A stretch of DNA of 64,000 nt, taken from positions 59,711 through 123,710 of the forward strand of contig JAGXFG010000027.1 in the NCBI GenBank assembly GCA_024637395.1, written 5' to 3'. Below, in pieces: positions 34,190 through 44,599 of the stretch (positions are counted from its first letter, which is position 1; each line of letters begins with the position of its first letter). This DNA comes from Burkholderiaceae bacterium (GTDB taxonomy: Bacteria; Pseudomonadota; Gammaproteobacteria; Burkholderiales; Burkholderiaceae_E). A model generated the notes under the pieces. The model was not told the DNA's origin. It was given only the letters and a program-made list of their open reading frames with translations, and did no database searches. A program made the translations under genes and the position numbers.

Positions 34190-34618
34190 ATGTTTCAGGG
34201 CAGTTCCGCGCTCGCGCTCGACGCGAAGGGACGCATGACGGTGCCGTCGCGGCATCGCGATGCCCTCGCGTCGACCTGCGCCGGAAGCCTGACCGTCACC
34301 CGCCATCCAGATGGCTGCCTGTTGCTGTTTCCACGTCCGACCTGGGAGACGCAGCGCGAGAAATTCGCGGCCCTCCCGGTCAATGCCCGCGCCTGGGCCC
34401 GGATCTTTCTTGGCAACGCCACCGACGTCGACATGGACGGTACCGGACGGATCCTGATCAGTCCGGAACTGCGTGCCGCGGCGGGGCTGAACCGCGATCT
34501 GATGTTGTTGGGAATGGGGAGTCATTTCGAGATCTGGGACAAGGCCACTCTTGAGGCCCACGAGCGGACGGTCATCGCTGGTGGCATGCCGGAATCCGTG
34601 GCCAATTTGTCGTTCTAG
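34190..34618 (+). CDS. mraZ: Transcriptional regulator MraZ
   Basis: 142 residues from ATG at 34190 ([15 protein letters not shown]), with GGAAGGA just upstream. Two AbrB-like halves carry the DxxxR motif: [14 protein letters not shown] at ~11-24 and [15 protein letters not shown] at ~81-95. MraZ forms an octameric ring that binds repeated boxes at the mra promoter and regulates the division and cell wall operon; such repeats are present 57-90 bp upstream here. First gene of the dcw cluster; rsmH starts 8 bp after its stop. Length matches the family (~150). Confidence 0.95.
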   Translation: MFQGSSALALDAKGRMTVPSRHRDALASTCAGSLTVTRHPDGCLLLFPRPTWETQREKFAALPVNARAWARIFLGNATDVDMDGTGRILISPELRAAAGLNRDLMLLGMGSHFEIWDKATLEAHERTVIAGGMPESVANLSF

Positions 34619-34626
34619 GATTCACC

Positions 34627-35604
34627 TTGACTCGGGAGGGACGGGATGCGCGCCACCAACCGCCGCGCGACGACGAGCACAAGCCCGTGTTGCTCGAGCC
34701 AACCCTCTCGGCCCTGGCGGTCAGCGGCAGCGATGTGTGCGTCGACGCGACCTTCGGCCGCGGTGGTCACAGCGCCGCGATCCTCTCCCGTCTCGGCTCT
34801 AACGGGCGCTTGCTGGCACTCGATCGCGACCCCGACGCGGTGGCAGTGGCCCGCACCTGGCAGGACCCGCGCTTCGCAGTCGAACATGCGCGGTTTTCAC
34901 AGCTCGCCGAAGCACTTGCACAGCACGGGATCGACGCGGTCGACGCGATCCTGTTCGACCTCGGCGTTTCTTCACCACAACTCGACAACCCCGAGCGCGG
35001 CTTCAGCTTTCGAGATGACGGCCCCCTCGACATGCGCATGGACCCCTCGAGCGGCTTTTCAGCGCGCGAGTGGCTCTTGCAAGCCTCCGAAACCAACATC
35101 GCAGAGGTGCTGAAAAATTATGGGGAAGAACGGTTTGCTGTTCCGATTGCAAAGGCGCTTGTTGCTCGCCGCCGGGACCTCGGCGACGGTGCATTCGCGA
35201 CTACCGGTGAGCTTGCCCGCGTCGTGGCGGGTGTCGTCCGCAGTCGGCAGAAAGGGGCGGCGTTGGCCAAGGACCCGGCTACCCGCTCCTTTCAAGCTAT
35301 ACGGATTCTCGTCAATCAAGAGCTTGAAGAGCTCGCGCTTGGACTAGACGTGGCGGTGCAACATTTGCGTCCTGGTGGCAGACTCGCCGTGATCAGCTTT
35401 CACTCGCTCGAAGACCGGATCGTGAAGCGGTTCATCGCCGAAGAATCGGGTCGCAACGCCGCGCGTGACCCGATCCGGGGCAATGTGCTGCCGGGAGCGC
35501 GGATTCGCTTGCGCAGCCTCGGCCGGACCCTGCCGGAGGCCGCCGACGTGGCCGCCAATGCGCGCGCGCGCTCGGCTGTGCTGCGCGCGGCGCTGCGGGT
35601 CTAG
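34627..35604 (+). CDS. rsmH: 16S rRNA (cytosine-1402-N4)-methyltransferase
   Basis: 325 residues from TTG at 34627, which has AGGA six bases upstream; no ATG or GTG gives a full-length N-terminus (the conserved HKPVLLEP starts at residue 18). SAM-dependent N4 methylation of C1402 in 16S rRNA. Motifs: DATFGRGGHSAAIL (SAM-binding), LALDRDPDA, ILFDLGVSSPQLDNPERGFSF, PLDMRMD, LKNYGEERFA, TRSFQAIRILVNQELEEL, and ISFHSLEDRIVKRF. All are characteristic of RsmH (formerly MraW). Second gene of the dcw cluster, followed by ftsL after 8 bp. Confidence 0.95.
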   Translation: MTREGRDARHQPPRDDEHKPVLLEPTLSALAVSGSDVCVDATFGRGGHSAAILSRLGSNGRLLALDRDPDAVAVARTWQDPRFAVEHARFSQLAEALAQHGIDAVDAILFDLGVSSPQLDNPERGFSFRDDGPLDMRMDPSSGFSAREWLLQASETNIAEVLKNYGEERFAVPIAKALVARRRDLGDGAFATTGELARVVAGVVRSRQKGAALAKDPATRSFQAIRILVNQELEELALGLDVAVQHLRPGGRLAVISFHSLEDRIVKRFIAEESGRNAARDPIRGNVLPGARIRLRSLGRTLPEAADVAANARARSAVLRAALRV

Positions 35605-35612
35605 GAGCGGGC

Positions 35613-35978
35613 GTGGCACGGCTCAACATCCTGCTCTCGGCGATCCTGGTGCTGTTTTCGCTGGCGCTCGTCACCTCGCAGCAGCGTGCCCGCCTGCTGT
35701 TCATCGACCTCGACGCGGCCAAGGCGCGCATGATCCAGCTCGAGACCCGCTGGAACGGACTGCAGGTCGAGCAGCGCCAGTTCTCGCGCAACTCGCTCAT
35801 CGACGCCAAGGCGCGCGCGGAACTCGCCATGCGGGCCGTTGCTCCGGAACGCACGCTGATGCTGACCATGCACGGCGACCAGCCCCGGCTCGCCCAGTTT
35901 CTTGCGCCAGCTCCGGCAGCCAGGAGTCCGGCTCCCGGCCCGAGCGCAGGTGCAATCGTCGTGCGGGGTAAGCGCTGA
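35613..35978 (+). CDS. ftsL: Cell division protein FtsL
   Basis: 121 residues from GTG at 35613, preceded by GGAG. Bitopic inner-membrane protein: short cytoplasmic start, one transmembrane helix (LNILLSAILVLFSLALVTS, ~4-22), then a periplasmic coiled-coil (~25-80: DLDAAKARMIQLETRWNGL), and a Pro/Ala-rich tail. FtsL joins FtsB and FtsQ in the divisome and helps activate FtsWI. Sequence conservation in this family is low; the call rests on topology, size and position between rsmH and ftsI. The ftsI ATG overlaps its stop by one base. Confidence 0.9.
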   Translation: MARLNILLSAILVLFSLALVTSQQRARLLFIDLDAAKARMIQLETRWNGLQVEQRQFSRNSLIDAKARAELAMRAVAPERTLMLTMHGDQPRLAQFLAPAPAARSPAPGPSAGAIVVRGKR

Positions 35979-37723
35979 TGGCCCGTGGTAGCACCCGCAC
36001 CGTTGGTTACGGGGCAAACCCGTTGCTGCAGGTGCGCATGCCGGCCTACCGCTCGGGAGTGATGCTGGCGCTGATGGCCTTCGCTTTCATGGCGCTGGCG
36101 GTGCGCGCCATCTACCTGCAGGCCTTTTCCGACGACTACCTGCGCGAACAGGGCGAGTCGCGCTACGGCCGCACACTGATCCTGCCGGCATCGCGCGGCA
36201 AGATCCTGGATCGCAACGGCAACGTGCTCGCCGCCAGTCTGCCGGCCTACGCGGTCTGGGCCGATCCCGACCAGACCGAGGCCAAGCCGGGCGAACTGCG
36301 CCAGCTTGGCAAGCTGCTCGCGTTGAAGCCGAGCGTGCTGCGCGGCAAGCTCAACGAGACCGAGCGCACCCTCGTCTACCTCCGCCGCCAGCTTGAACCG
36401 GAGGTCGCCGACAAGGTCCGTGCACTGAAGCTGCCCGGCATCAATCTCCAGCGGGAATACAAGCGTCACTATCCCGAGGGAGAAACCGTGGCGCACATTG
36501 TCGGTTTCACCAACGTCGACGACCTCGGGCAGGAGGGCATGGAGCTGGCGCGCAATCGCCAGTTGGCCGGCCAGACCGGCAGCCGGCGCGTGATCAAGGA
36601 TCGGCTGGGCAGGGTCATCGAGGATGTGCGCGCGGTGCGCGAGCCCCATGACGGCAGCGACATTGTGCTGGCGATCGATTCCAGGATGCAGTTCCTCGCC
36701 TTCGACGCGTTGCGCGATGCGGTCAAGGAGCATCGCGCCAAGGCCGGGGCCGTGGTGGTGGTCGATGTCCTCACCGGCGAGATCCTGGCGCTGGCCAACT
36801 GGCCAACCTACAACCCGAACCTGCGCTCTCGCCTGAGCGGCGTGCAGCTGCGCAATCGGGTGATCACCGATACCTTCGAGCCGGGATCGACAATGAAGCC
36901 GTTCACCGCCGCCCTGGCGCTGGAACTCGGCAAGGCCAATCCGCTCACCGTGATCCAGACCGCACCGGGCAAGCTGACCATCGGCTCGGCGACGATCGGC
37001 GACGCCCATCCCCACGGCGCGCTGACGCTCGAGGAAGTGATCGAGAAGTCGTCCAACGTCGGGATCGCCAAGCTGGCGCTCCAGATGAAGCCGAAGGAGA
37101 TGTGGGAGTTCTTCGCCGCGCTGGGATTCGGACAGGTACCGCAGCTTGGTTTCCCCGGGGCGGTGGCCGGGCGCGTTCGCCCCTACCGCAACTGGCGTCC
37201 GATCGAGCAGGCGACCATGTCCTATGGGCACGGTATCTCGGTGTCGCTGATCCAGCTCGCGCGCGCCTACCTGGTCTTCGCGCGCGACGGCGTGTTGCCG
37301 CCGCTGTCGGTCACCCGCAGTGACACTCCGGCCGTCGGCGCCCGCGTGATCAGCCAGAAGACCGCGCTGGCCGTGCGCCGGATGCTGGAGATGGCCGCCG
37401 GCCCGAACGGCACCGCGCCGCGGGCCCAGATCGCCGGTTACCGGGTTGCCGGCAAGACCGGAACCGCGCTCAAGATCGAGAACGGCAAGTACGTCAAGAA
37501 GTACGTTGCGTCGTTCGTCGGCTTTGTGCCCGCGTCGGCGCCACGAATCATCGTCGCGGCCATGATCGACGAACCCAACGCCGGCAAGCACTATGGCGGC
37601 GAAGTCGCCGCCCCGCTGTTTTCGCGGGTCGCCGGTGAAGCCATGCGGGTCTTGCAGGTCGAGCCGGATGCGCCCGGGGTCGCCGTGGTGATCCCGGCGA
37701 ACTCGGTAGTGGAGAGCATGTGA
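35978..37723 (+). CDS. ftsI: Peptidoglycan D,D-transpeptidase FtsI (PBP3)
   Basis: 581 residues. Septal transpeptidase anchored by one N-terminal helix (SGVMLALMAFAFMALAVRAIY). The dimerisation region begins at RGKILDRNGNVLAASLPAYAVWADP. The penicillin-binding motifs are complete: nucleophile Ser304 in STMKPF, S358-S359-N360 (SSNVG), and K493-T-G in AGKTGTA. It works with FtsW, encoded in the same cluster, to build septal wall. The ATG overlaps the ftsL stop (TGATG) and the last codons overlap the murE start by 4 bp, indicating tight translational coupling. Confidence 0.96.
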   Translation: MARGSTRTVGYGANPLLQVRMPAYRSGVMLALMAFAFMALAVRAIYLQAFSDDYLREQGESRYGRTLILPASRGKILDRNGNVLAASLPAYAVWADPDQTEAKPGELRQLGKLLALKPSVLRGKLNETERTLVYLRRQLEPEVADKVRALKLPGINLQREYKRHYPEGETVAHIVGFTNVDDLGQEGMELARNRQLAGQTGSRRVIKDRLGRVIEDVRAVREPHDGSDIVLAIDSRMQFLAFDALRDAVKEHRAKAGAVVVVDVLTGEILALANWPTYNPNLRSRLSGVQLRNRVITDTFEPGSTMKPFTAALALELGKANPLTVIQTAPGKLTIGSATIGDAHPHGALTLEEVIEKSSNVGIAKLALQMKPKEMWEFFAALGFGQVPQLGFPGAVAGRVRPYRNWRPIEQATMSYGHGISVSLIQLARAYLVFARDGVLPPLSVTRSDTPAVGARVISQKTALAVRRMLEMAAGPNGTAPRAQIAGYRVAGKTGTALKIENGKYVKKYVASFVGFVPASAPRIIVAAMIDEPNAGKHYGGEVAAPLFSRVAGEAMRVLQVEPDAPGVAVVIPANSVVESM

Positions 37724-39294
37724 GCGCGCCGGTCAAGGACATCGCGGCAGCGGGCCTGCGCGCCGGGGTCTGGCTGCGCAAGGTGCTCGCCCCGGGCGCA
37801 CGCCTGCGGCTCGACAGCCGCGAGGTCGAACCCGGTGATGCCTTCATCGCCCTGGTCGGGGCCCATTCTGACGGCCGCAGTTTCATTGCCCAGGCCATCG
37901 AGCGGGGCGCGGCCGCGATCGTCTTCGAGGCCGAGCCGGCAGCGGGCGATTCCCTTGCGTCGGGGGCGGCGGCCAACGTGAGCGCTGCGCAGATCCCGGT
38001 ACCCAACGTCGGCATCGTCGATCTGCGCCACGCGGCGGGCCACATCGCCGCCGAGTTCCTTGGCCATCCCGGCAAGCGCCTGCGCATCGTGGCGGTGACC
38101 GGCACCAACGGCAAGACCAGTTGCGCGCACTGGATCGCCCACGGCCTCGCCCAGCCGGGCGGGAGCGGGGCCGGGGTCATCGGCACCCTGGGCAGCGGCA
38201 TCATCGCCAACGGCGAGGGCGCACAACTCGAGGACTTCCGACTGACCACCCCGGACACGATCGCGCTGCAGCGGATGTTGCTGCGCTTTGCCGAGGCCAA
38301 GGTGCCCACGGTGACGATGGAGGCCTCTTCGATCGGACTCGAGCAGGGACGGCTCGCGGCCGTGCCGGTCGAGGTGGCGCTGTTCACCAACCTGACCCGC
38401 GATCATCTCGACTACCACGGCGACATGCCGGCCTACCAGGCGGCCAAGCGGATCCTGTTCGCCACGCCTGGACTGCGCGTCGCGATCGTCAACGGCGACG
38501 ATCCGGCCGCCGCGGCGATGCTCGAGGCGGCTCCGCGCGAAGCCCTGCGCATCGCCTACGGGCTGTCGCCGCCGGCGGAGATTGGCGGCTACGCCGTGCA
38601 GCGGCTCGCCGTGGCGCGGATTCGCGATGCGGCCGGCGCCACCGAGGTTGCGGTACGCGGCGAGTTCGGCGCTGCCGACATCCGCATGGAACTGCTCGGC
38701 CGCTTCAACGTGGTCAACGCGCTGGGCGTCGCCGCGGCGTGGATCGGGCTGGGTATGCCCTTTGCCGACGCGATGCAGCGACTCGAGAGCCTGCGTCCGG
38801 TGCCCGGCCGGATGCAGCGGCTCGAGTTGCCCGACGCGCCGATGGTGGTCGTCGACTACGCCCACACGCCCGATGCGCTTGCCAACGTGCTCGATGCCTT
38901 GCGCCCGGTGGCCTCGGCACGTGGCGGGCGGCTCTGGTGCGTGTTCGGCGCCGGCGGCGACCGCGATCCCGGCAAACGGCCGCTGATGGGCTTCGCCGCC
39001 GAACAGGTTGCCGATCGCCTGGTGATCACCAGCGACAATCCGCGCTCCGAGGAGCAGTTCCGGATCGTTTCCGACATCCGCGCCGGGCTGAGCCATGAAC
39101 CTGCCCTGACCGAACTCGATCGCGGCACGGCGATCCGCAGCGCGCTCGACGCGGCGGCGCCAGCCGACTTGGTGCTGATCGCCGGCAAGGGGCACGAGAA
39201 TTACCAGGAAATCGGCGGCGAGCGCCTGCCCTTCGATGACCTCGAGGTGGCGCGGGAGCATCTCCTGTCGCGCCTGGGAGCAGAGCATGTTTGA
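37720..39294 (+). CDS. murE: UDP-MurNAc-tripeptide synthetase (meso-DAP ligase)
   Basis: 524 residues from GTG at 37720 (GTGA overlap with the ftsI stop). ATP-dependent addition of meso-diaminopimelate to UDP-MurNAc-L-Ala-D-Glu. Mur ligase motifs: LDSREVEPGDAFIALVG, the P-loop [51 protein letters not shown], the carbamylated-Lys region YQAAKRILF, DYAHTPDAL, and the DNPRSE motif that selects meso-DAP over lysine. The 3' end overlaps murF by 8 bp. Confidence 0.96.
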   Translation: MSAPVKDIAAAGLRAGVWLRKVLAPGARLRLDSREVEPGDAFIALVGAHSDGRSFIAQAIERGAAAIVFEAEPAAGDSLASGAAANVSAAQIPVPNVGIVDLRHAAGHIAAEFLGHPGKRLRIVAVTGTNGKTSCAHWIAHGLAQPGGSGAGVIGTLGSGIIANGEGAQLEDFRLTTPDTIALQRMLLRFAEAKVPTVTMEASSIGLEQGRLAAVPVEVALFTNLTRDHLDYHGDMPAYQAAKRILFATPGLRVAIVNGDDPAAAAMLEAAPREALRIAYGLSPPAEIGGYAVQRLAVARIRDAAGATEVAVRGEFGAADIRMELLGRFNVVNALGVAAAWIGLGMPFADAMQRLESLRPVPGRMQRLELPDAPMVVVDYAHTPDALANVLDALRPVASARGGRLWCVFGAGGDRDPGKRPLMGFAAEQVADRLVITSDNPRSEEQFRIVSDIRAGLSHEPALTELDRGTAIRSALDAAAPADLVLIAGKGHENYQEIGGERLPFDDLEVAREHLLSRLGAEHV

Positions 39295-40657
39295 GCTCGG
39301 CCAGGCCCGCAACTGGATCACCGGCGCGCTGCTCCACGGGGACGGCGCACAGGTCGTGAACAGCGTTTCGACCGACACCCGCGCGATCGAGCCGGGCGCG
39401 TTGTACGTGGCGCTGCGCGGCGAGCGCTTCGATGGCCACGACTTCGTCGCCGCCGCGCGCGCCGCCGGTGCCGCCGCGGTGCTGGTTGAAGACTGGCGCA
39501 GCGCCTATGGCGAGCCCGCGCTGGCGGTGACCGACACCCGCCGGGCGCTGGGCGAGCTGGCCCATGGCTGGCGGGGCTGCTTCGCGCTGCCGGTGATCGC
39601 GGTGACTGGTGCCAACGGCAAGACCACCGCCAAGGAAATGATCGCGGCGATTTTTGCTGCCCACCATGGTGCCGCTGCCGCTCTGGCGACTGCCGGCAAT
39701 TTCAACAACGACGTCGGCGTGCCGCTCACCGTGCTGCGCTTGCGCGCCGGTCATCGGGCTGCGGTGTTCGAACTCGGCACCAACCGCCCCGGTGAAATCG
39801 CCGACTTGGCCGAGATCGTGGTTCCGGGCGTGGCGCTGGTCAACAACGCCCAGCGCGAGCACCAGGAATTCCTCCACGGGGTCGAAGCCAGCGCCCGCGA
39901 GAATGGCGCCGCCATCGCCGCGCTCGGCCCCGACGGCGTCGCGGTCTATCCCGGCGACGATCCTTGCGCGCCGATCTGGCGCGAGCTGGCCGGCGCGCGC
40001 GCACGCATCGAATTCGGTCTGGGCGACGGTGACGCGGCCTTCGAGGTCTCGGCGCCTGCCGGCGCGCAGGCCAGCGGCTTCGAACTGCGCATCGGGGCCG
40101 TCACGCTCGCCGTGCGCTTGGCCACCGACGGCCAGCACAACGTTCGCAACGCGCTCGCGGCTGCGGCGTGTGCCCACGCGCTCGGGATTGGCCCCGCCAC
40201 CATCGTGCGCGGTCTCGAGCAGTTCCGTCCGGTTCCCGGCCGCCTGGTGCGCTGCACCGCGACCGGCGGCGCGACGCTGATCGACGACACCTACAACGCC
40301 AACCCCGATTCGGTGCGGGCCGCGATCGACGTGCTGGCGGCGGCGCCGCCGCCAGGCGTGCTGGTGCTCGGCGACATGGGCGAAGTGGGTGCCGAGGGCC
40401 CGGCGTTCCATCGTGAGGTGGGCGCCTACGCCCGCGAACGCGGCGTCAAGCGGTTGCTCGCGTTCGGCACGGCGTGCGCCGACGCGGCCGCCGCCTTCGG
40501 ACCCGACGCCGAACACTTCACCGTCCTCGATGACCTGATCAAGCGCGCCCGGGACATCGCCGTGCCGGGCGCCACCGTCCTGGTCAAGGGCTCGCGTTTC
40601 ATGCGCATGGAGCGCGTGGTGAGCGCGCTGGCCGGCCAGCAAATGGGAGGCCACTGA
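39287..40657 (+). CDS. murF: UDP-MurNAc-tripeptide:D-Ala-D-Ala ligase
   Basis: 456 residues from ATG at 39287 ([11 protein letters not shown]), with GGGAG upstream inside the murE end. It adds D-Ala-D-Ala to the UDP-MurNAc-tripeptide, completing the pentapeptide. Motifs: [18 protein letters not shown], the P-loop [48 protein letters not shown], and [11 protein letters not shown] near residue 330. Domain order N-terminal substrate, central ATPase, C-terminal Rossmann, as in the family. The last base is shared with the mraY start (TGATG), so the genes are coupled. Confidence 0.96.
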   Translation: MFELGQARNWITGALLHGDGAQVVNSVSTDTRAIEPGALYVALRGERFDGHDFVAAARAAGAAAVLVEDWRSAYGEPALAVTDTRRALGELAHGWRGCFALPVIAVTGANGKTTAKEMIAAIFAAHHGAAAALATAGNFNNDVGVPLTVLRLRAGHRAAVFELGTNRPGEIADLAEIVVPGVALVNNAQREHQEFLHGVEASARENGAAIAALGPDGVAVYPGDDPCAPIWRELAGARARIEFGLGDGDAAFEVSAPAGAQASGFELRIGAVTLAVRLATDGQHNVRNALAAAACAHALGIGPATIVRGLEQFRPVPGRLVRCTATGGATLIDDTYNANPDSVRAAIDVLAAAPPPGVLVLGDMGEVGAEGPAFHREVGAYARERGVKRLLAFGTACADAAAAFGPDAEHFTVLDDLIKRARDIAVPGATVLVKGSRFMRMERVVSALAGQQMGGH

Positions 40658-41826
40658 TGCTGCTCGAACTCACCCAGTGGCTGGCCCAGGACATTCGCGC
40701 GTTTTCGGTGTTCAACTACATCACGTTGCGCGCGATGCTGGCGGCGCTCACCGCTCTGATAGTGGGACTGGCGATGGGCCCGGCGGTGATTCGCAAGCTG
40801 GCCGAGCTCAAGATCGGGCAGGCCGTGCGCCAGGACGGCCCGCAGACCCACCTGATCAAGACCGGCACGCCGACCATGGGCGGGGCGCTGATCCTGATCG
40901 CGATCGTGATCGCGACCCTGCTCTGGGCCGATCTGCGCAATCGCTTTGTCTGGGTGGTGCTGATCGTGACGCTCGGTTTCGGGCTGATCGGCTGGGTCGA
41001 CGACTACCGCAAGGTCGTGCACCGCAACCCCAAAGGAATGAGCGCCAAGGAAAAATACGCCTGGCAGTCGCTGATCGGGCTCGGTGCCGCTGTCTACCTG
41101 GCGTTCTCGATTCCCTCGCAGAGCAACTCCGAGGCCATCGACCTGTTCCTGCGCTGGCTGGGCAGCGGCTTGAACGCCGAGTTGCCGCCGCGAGCCGATC
41201 TGATCGTGCCGTTTTTCAAGCACATCGCCTATCCGCTGGGCGTGTTCGGTTTCATCGTGATGAGCTATCTGGTCATCGTCGGCACCAGCAACGCGGTCAA
41301 CCTCACCGATGGTGCCGACGGATTGGCGATCCTGCCGGCGGTGCTGGTTGGCGGCGCGCTCGGGATCTTCGCCTACGTGACCGGCAACGCGGTGTTCGCC
41401 CGCTACCTGCTGATTCCCTACATGCCGGGCGCCGGCGAACTGGCCGTGATCTGCGGCGCCATCGCGGGCGCCGGGCTCGCCTTCCTGTGGTTCAACACCT
41501 ACCCGGCACAGGTCTTTATGGGCGATGTCGGGGCGCTGGCGATCGGTGGCGCGCTGGGCACGATCGCGATCGTGGTGCGCCAGGAAATCGTGCTGTTCGT
41601 GATGGGCGGGATCTTCGTCGTCGAGACCCTCTCGGTGATGTTGCAGGTCGGCTATTTCAAGTACACCCGGTGGCGCTATGGCCAGGGCCAGCGGATCTTC
41701 CGGATGGCACCGCTGCATCATCACTTCGAGGTCGGCGGCGTCAAGGAGTCGCAGGTCGTGGTGCGTTTCTGGATCGTGACCATGATGCTGGTTCTGATCG
41801 GCCTTTCGACCCTCAAGATCAGATGA
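40657..41826 (+). CDS. mraY: Phospho-N-acetylmuramoyl-pentapeptide transferase
   Basis: 389 residues with ten hydrophobic helices. It transfers phospho-MurNAc-pentapeptide to undecaprenyl phosphate, giving lipid I, at the cytoplasmic face. Motifs: KLKI-type entry [47 protein letters not shown], the Mg-binding [25 protein letters not shown], and the HHH motif in [11 protein letters not shown]. Typical length. Overlaps murD by 4 bp (ATGA). Confidence 0.97.
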   Translation: MLLELTQWLAQDIRAFSVFNYITLRAMLAALTALIVGLAMGPAVIRKLAELKIGQAVRQDGPQTHLIKTGTPTMGGALILIAIVIATLLWADLRNRFVWVVLIVTLGFGLIGWVDDYRKVVHRNPKGMSAKEKYAWQSLIGLGAAVYLAFSIPSQSNSEAIDLFLRWLGSGLNAELPPRADLIVPFFKHIAYPLGVFGFIVMSYLVIVGTSNAVNLTDGADGLAILPAVLVGGALGIFAYVTGNAVFARYLLIPYMPGAGELAVICGAIAGAGLAFLWFNTYPAQVFMGDVGALAIGGALGTIAIVVRQEIVLFVMGGIFVVETLSVMLQVGYFKYTRWRYGQGQRIFRMAPLHHHFEVGGVKESQVVVRFWIVTMMLVLIGLSTLKIR

Positions 41827-43397
41827 GCACCAAGCGTCCTGGTCAACCCACCACCGAGCGCCACTCGGCCGAGCGCCGCGCGAGCGAGTTGCGCGCGCCA
41901 GTGCCGGCGGGTCAGCTCGAACTGTTCGAGTTGCGCGACCGCCCGGTGCTGGTGTTCGGCCTGGGCGAGTCCGGGCTGGCGATGGCCCGCTGGGCCGCCC
42001 ACAAGGGGGCGCTGGTGCGCGTTGCCGACACCCGTGCCGAGCCGCCGCAGTTGGCAGCGCTGCGCGAACATCTGCCCCGGGTGGAGTTCATCAGCGGGAA
42101 CCCCGAACCGGCCTGGCTCGAGGGCATCGACCTGGTGGCCTGGAGTCCGGGAATATCGGCCGAACTGGGCCTGAGCGGCGAATTCCACGCCCTGGCGCGC
42201 TCGCGCGGCGTGCCGGTGGCCGGCGAACTGGAACTGTTCGCGCAGGCGCTGGCGGTGCTGCGCGAACGCGGCTACCAACCCGCCACCATCGCTGTCACCG
42301 GAACCAACGGCAAGACCACCGTGACCGCGCTGGCTGCCCACCTCTGTCGCGAAGCCGGGCTGGTCACCAGGGCGGCCGGCAACATCTCGCCATCGCTGCT
42401 CGACAGCCTGCGCGAAGCGCTCGCCGCCGACGCCCTGCCCGAGGTCTGGGTGATCGAGGTCTCGAGTTTCCAGCTGGCGCTCTCCGAGAGTTTCGTCCCC
42501 GACGCGGCGACCATTCTCAACGTCGCCCAGGATCACCTCGACTGGCACGCTTCGTTCGAGTCCTACCTCGCCGCCAAGCAGCGGATCCACGCGCCGGGAA
42601 CCATCGCGGTCGTCAACCGCGCCGACCCGGCGAGCGCGCCGCCGCGCGCAGCCGCCAGGCAGATCAGCTTCGGGCTCGACGCGCCGGCGGGAGACAAGGA
42701 TGTGGGCACGGTGCGCGAGGGCGCCCTGGTCTGGCTGGCGCAGGCGCTCGCCGAGGAGCCGGTCACCACCGGGCGCTTCGCCGCCGCGGGCGAGATCAGG
42801 CTGCAGCGGCTGATGCCGGCCGATGCGTTGCGCATCCGTGGCGCCCACAACCACGCCAACGCGCTCGCCGCGCTGGGCTTGTGCAGCGCCATTGGCGTGC
42901 CGATGGCGCGGATGCTCCACGCGCTGCGCACCTATGCCGGCGAGCCCCATCGCTGCCAGCTGGTCGCGGCCATCGACGGGGTCGAGTATTACAACGACAG
43001 CAAGGGCACCAATGTCAGCGCCACCGTGGCAGCCATCGAAGGCCTGGGCCGGCGCTGCTGGCTGATCGCCGGCGGCGACGGCAAGGGGCAGGATTTCACC
43101 CCGCTGGTCGATCCGGTGCGCCGCAATGTCGCCGGCGTGGTGCTGATCGGCCGCGACGCGTCATTGCTGCGTGATGTCCTGGCGCCGACCGGAGTGGCGC
43201 TGATCGAATCCGATTCGATGGCCGCGGCACTCGAGTACGCGAGCGCGGCGGCGCGCTCCGGCGAGGCGGTATTGCTCTCGCCCGCCTGCGCCAGCTTCGA
43301 CATGTTTCGCAACTACGGCCATCGCGGTGAGGTCTTCATGACGGCGGTGCGCGAGCTAGCCGAACGCCGCGGAATAGCGCTGGAGCTGCCATGCTGA
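41823..43397 (+). CDS. murD: UDP-MurNAc-L-alanine:D-glutamate ligase
   Basis: 524 residues from ATG at 41823, overlapping the mraY stop (ATGA). The family is usually about 450 residues; here ~40 extra hydrophilic, basic residues ([15 protein letters not shown] and on) precede the first strand [16 protein letters not shown]. Motifs: [21 protein letters not shown]-loop [68 protein letters not shown], and [12 protein letters not shown] with GEVF after it. It adds D-Glu to UDP-MurNAc-L-Ala. A long alternative frame that runs back into mraY is not the start. Overlaps ftsW by 7 bp. Confidence 0.95.
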   Translation: MSTKRPGQPTTERHSAERRASELRAPVPAGQLELFELRDRPVLVFGLGESGLAMARWAAHKGALVRVADTRAEPPQLAALREHLPRVEFISGNPEPAWLEGIDLVAWSPGISAELGLSGEFHALARSRGVPVAGELELFAQALAVLRERGYQPATIAVTGTNGKTTVTALAAHLCREAGLVTRAAGNISPSLLDSLREALAADALPEVWVIEVSSFQLALSESFVPDAATILNVAQDHLDWHASFESYLAAKQRIHAPGTIAVVNRADPASAPPRAAARQISFGLDAPAGDKDVGTVREGALVWLAQALAEEPVTTGRFAAAGEIRLQRLMPADALRIRGAHNHANALAALGLCSAIGVPMARMLHALRTYAGEPHRCQLVAAIDGVEYYNDSKGTNVSATVAAIEGLGRRCWLIAGGDGKGQDFTPLVDPVRRNVAGVVLIGRDASLLRDVLAPTGVALIESDSMAAALEYASAAARSGEAVLLSPACASFDMFRNYGHRGEVFMTAVRELAERRGIALELPC

Positions 43398-44599
43398 GTC
43401 TGCGCCTGCCCTGGATCGAGCGCCGGCGCATCCCGCGCGGCCCGCGCCCCGGTACGCCGCAGGTGCCGGTGCCGGCGGTCGACGGGACGCTGCTCTGGGT
43501 GGTGGCCGCACTGATGCTCACTGGCCTGGTGATGGTCTATTCGGCGTCGATCGCGCTGCCCGATTCGCCGCGTTACGCGGCTTACCAGCCGACCCATTTC
43601 CTGGTGCGCCACGCGATTTCGCTCACCGTGGCGGTGGTCGTCAGCCTGATGCTGTTCGCGGTGCCGATGCGGCGCTGGCAGCTGCTCTCGCCCTGGCTCT
43701 TCCTGCTGGGCATCGTGCTGCTGGTGCTGGTGCTGGTCCCGGGTGTCGGCAGGACCGTGCTGGGCGCGCGGCGCTGGCTGTCGTTGTTCGTGTTCAACCT
43801 CCAGCCATCGGAGCTGATGAAGCTCTTCGCGGTGCTCTACGTCGCCGACTACACGGTGCGCAAGCAGGACTATATGCAGCTCTTTCGCAAGGGCTTCCTG
43901 CCGATGGGCGCCGCGGTGTCGGTGATCGGGATGCTGCTGCTGCTCGAGCCCGACCTCGGGGCATTTGTCGTCATCAGCGCGATCGCGATGGGCCTGCTGT
44001 TCATCGGCGGGGTCAACGGACGGTTGTTCGCCGGACTGGTGGTCACGGCGCTGAGCACGTTCGCAACAATCATCTGGGCCTCCTCGTGGCGCAGCGCCAG
44101 GATCTTCGCCTACCTCAATCCATTCGCGCCCGAGAACGCCCTCAACAAGGGCTACCAGCTCTCGCACTCGCTGATCGCGCTCGGACGCGGACAGATCACC
44201 GGCGTCGGACTGGGCGGCTCGGTCGAGAAGCTCCACTACCTGCCCGAGGCGCACACCGATTTCCTGCTGGCGGTGATCGGCGAGGAACTGGGCCTGATCG
44301 GGGTGCTGGTGCTGGTCGGCGCCTTCTTCTGGATCACGCGGCGGGCGTTCCTGATCGGTCGCCAGGCGATCGCGCTCGAGCGCAGCTATGCCGGGCTGGT
44401 GGCCAAGGGAGTCGGGCTGTGGATCGGCCTGCAGGCGTTTATCAACATCGGCGTCAACCTCGGACTGCTGCCCACCAAGGGCCTGACGCTGCCGCTGATG
44501 AGTTTCGGCGGCACCGGGCTGGTGGTCAACTGCATTGGCATCGCGTTGCTGGCGCGAGTCGACTTCGAGAACCGCCGGCTGATGCGGGGGGCGGCATGA
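43391..44599 (+). CDS. ftsW: Septal peptidoglycan glycosyltransferase FtsW
   Basis: 402 residues from ATG at 43391 inside the murD 3' end. SEDS-family polytopic protein with about ten helices; partner of FtsI in septal wall synthesis. Family marks: [88 protein letters not shown], and [16 protein letters not shown]. The ~25-residue cytoplasmic start ([14 protein letters not shown]) is basic. The stop overlaps the murG start by 4 bp. Confidence 0.95.
   Translation: MLSLRLPWIERRRIPRGPRPGTPQVPVPAVDGTLLWVVAALMLTGLVMVYSASIALPDSPRYAAYQPTHFLVRHAISLTVAVVVSLMLFAVPMRRWQLLSPWLFLLGIVLLVLVLVPGVGRTVLGARRWLSLFVFNLQPSELMKLFAVLYVADYTVRKQDYMQLFRKGFLPMGAAVSVIGMLLLLEPDLGAFVVISAIAMGLLFIGGVNGRLFAGLVVTALSTFATIIWASSWRSARIFAYLNPFAPENALNKGYQLSHSLIALGRGQITGVGLGGSVEKLHYLPEAHTDFLLAVIGEELGLIGVLVLVGAFFWITRRAFLIGRQAIALERSYAGLVAKGVGLWIGLQAFINIGVNLGLLPTKGLTLPLMSFGGTGLVVNCIGIALLARVDFENRRLMRGAA

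Noticed and set aside
40677..41822. Extension of murD back through mraY as a 906-residue protein
   Set aside because: The extra part is mraY read in another frame; murD has a normal ATGA-overlap start at 41823.
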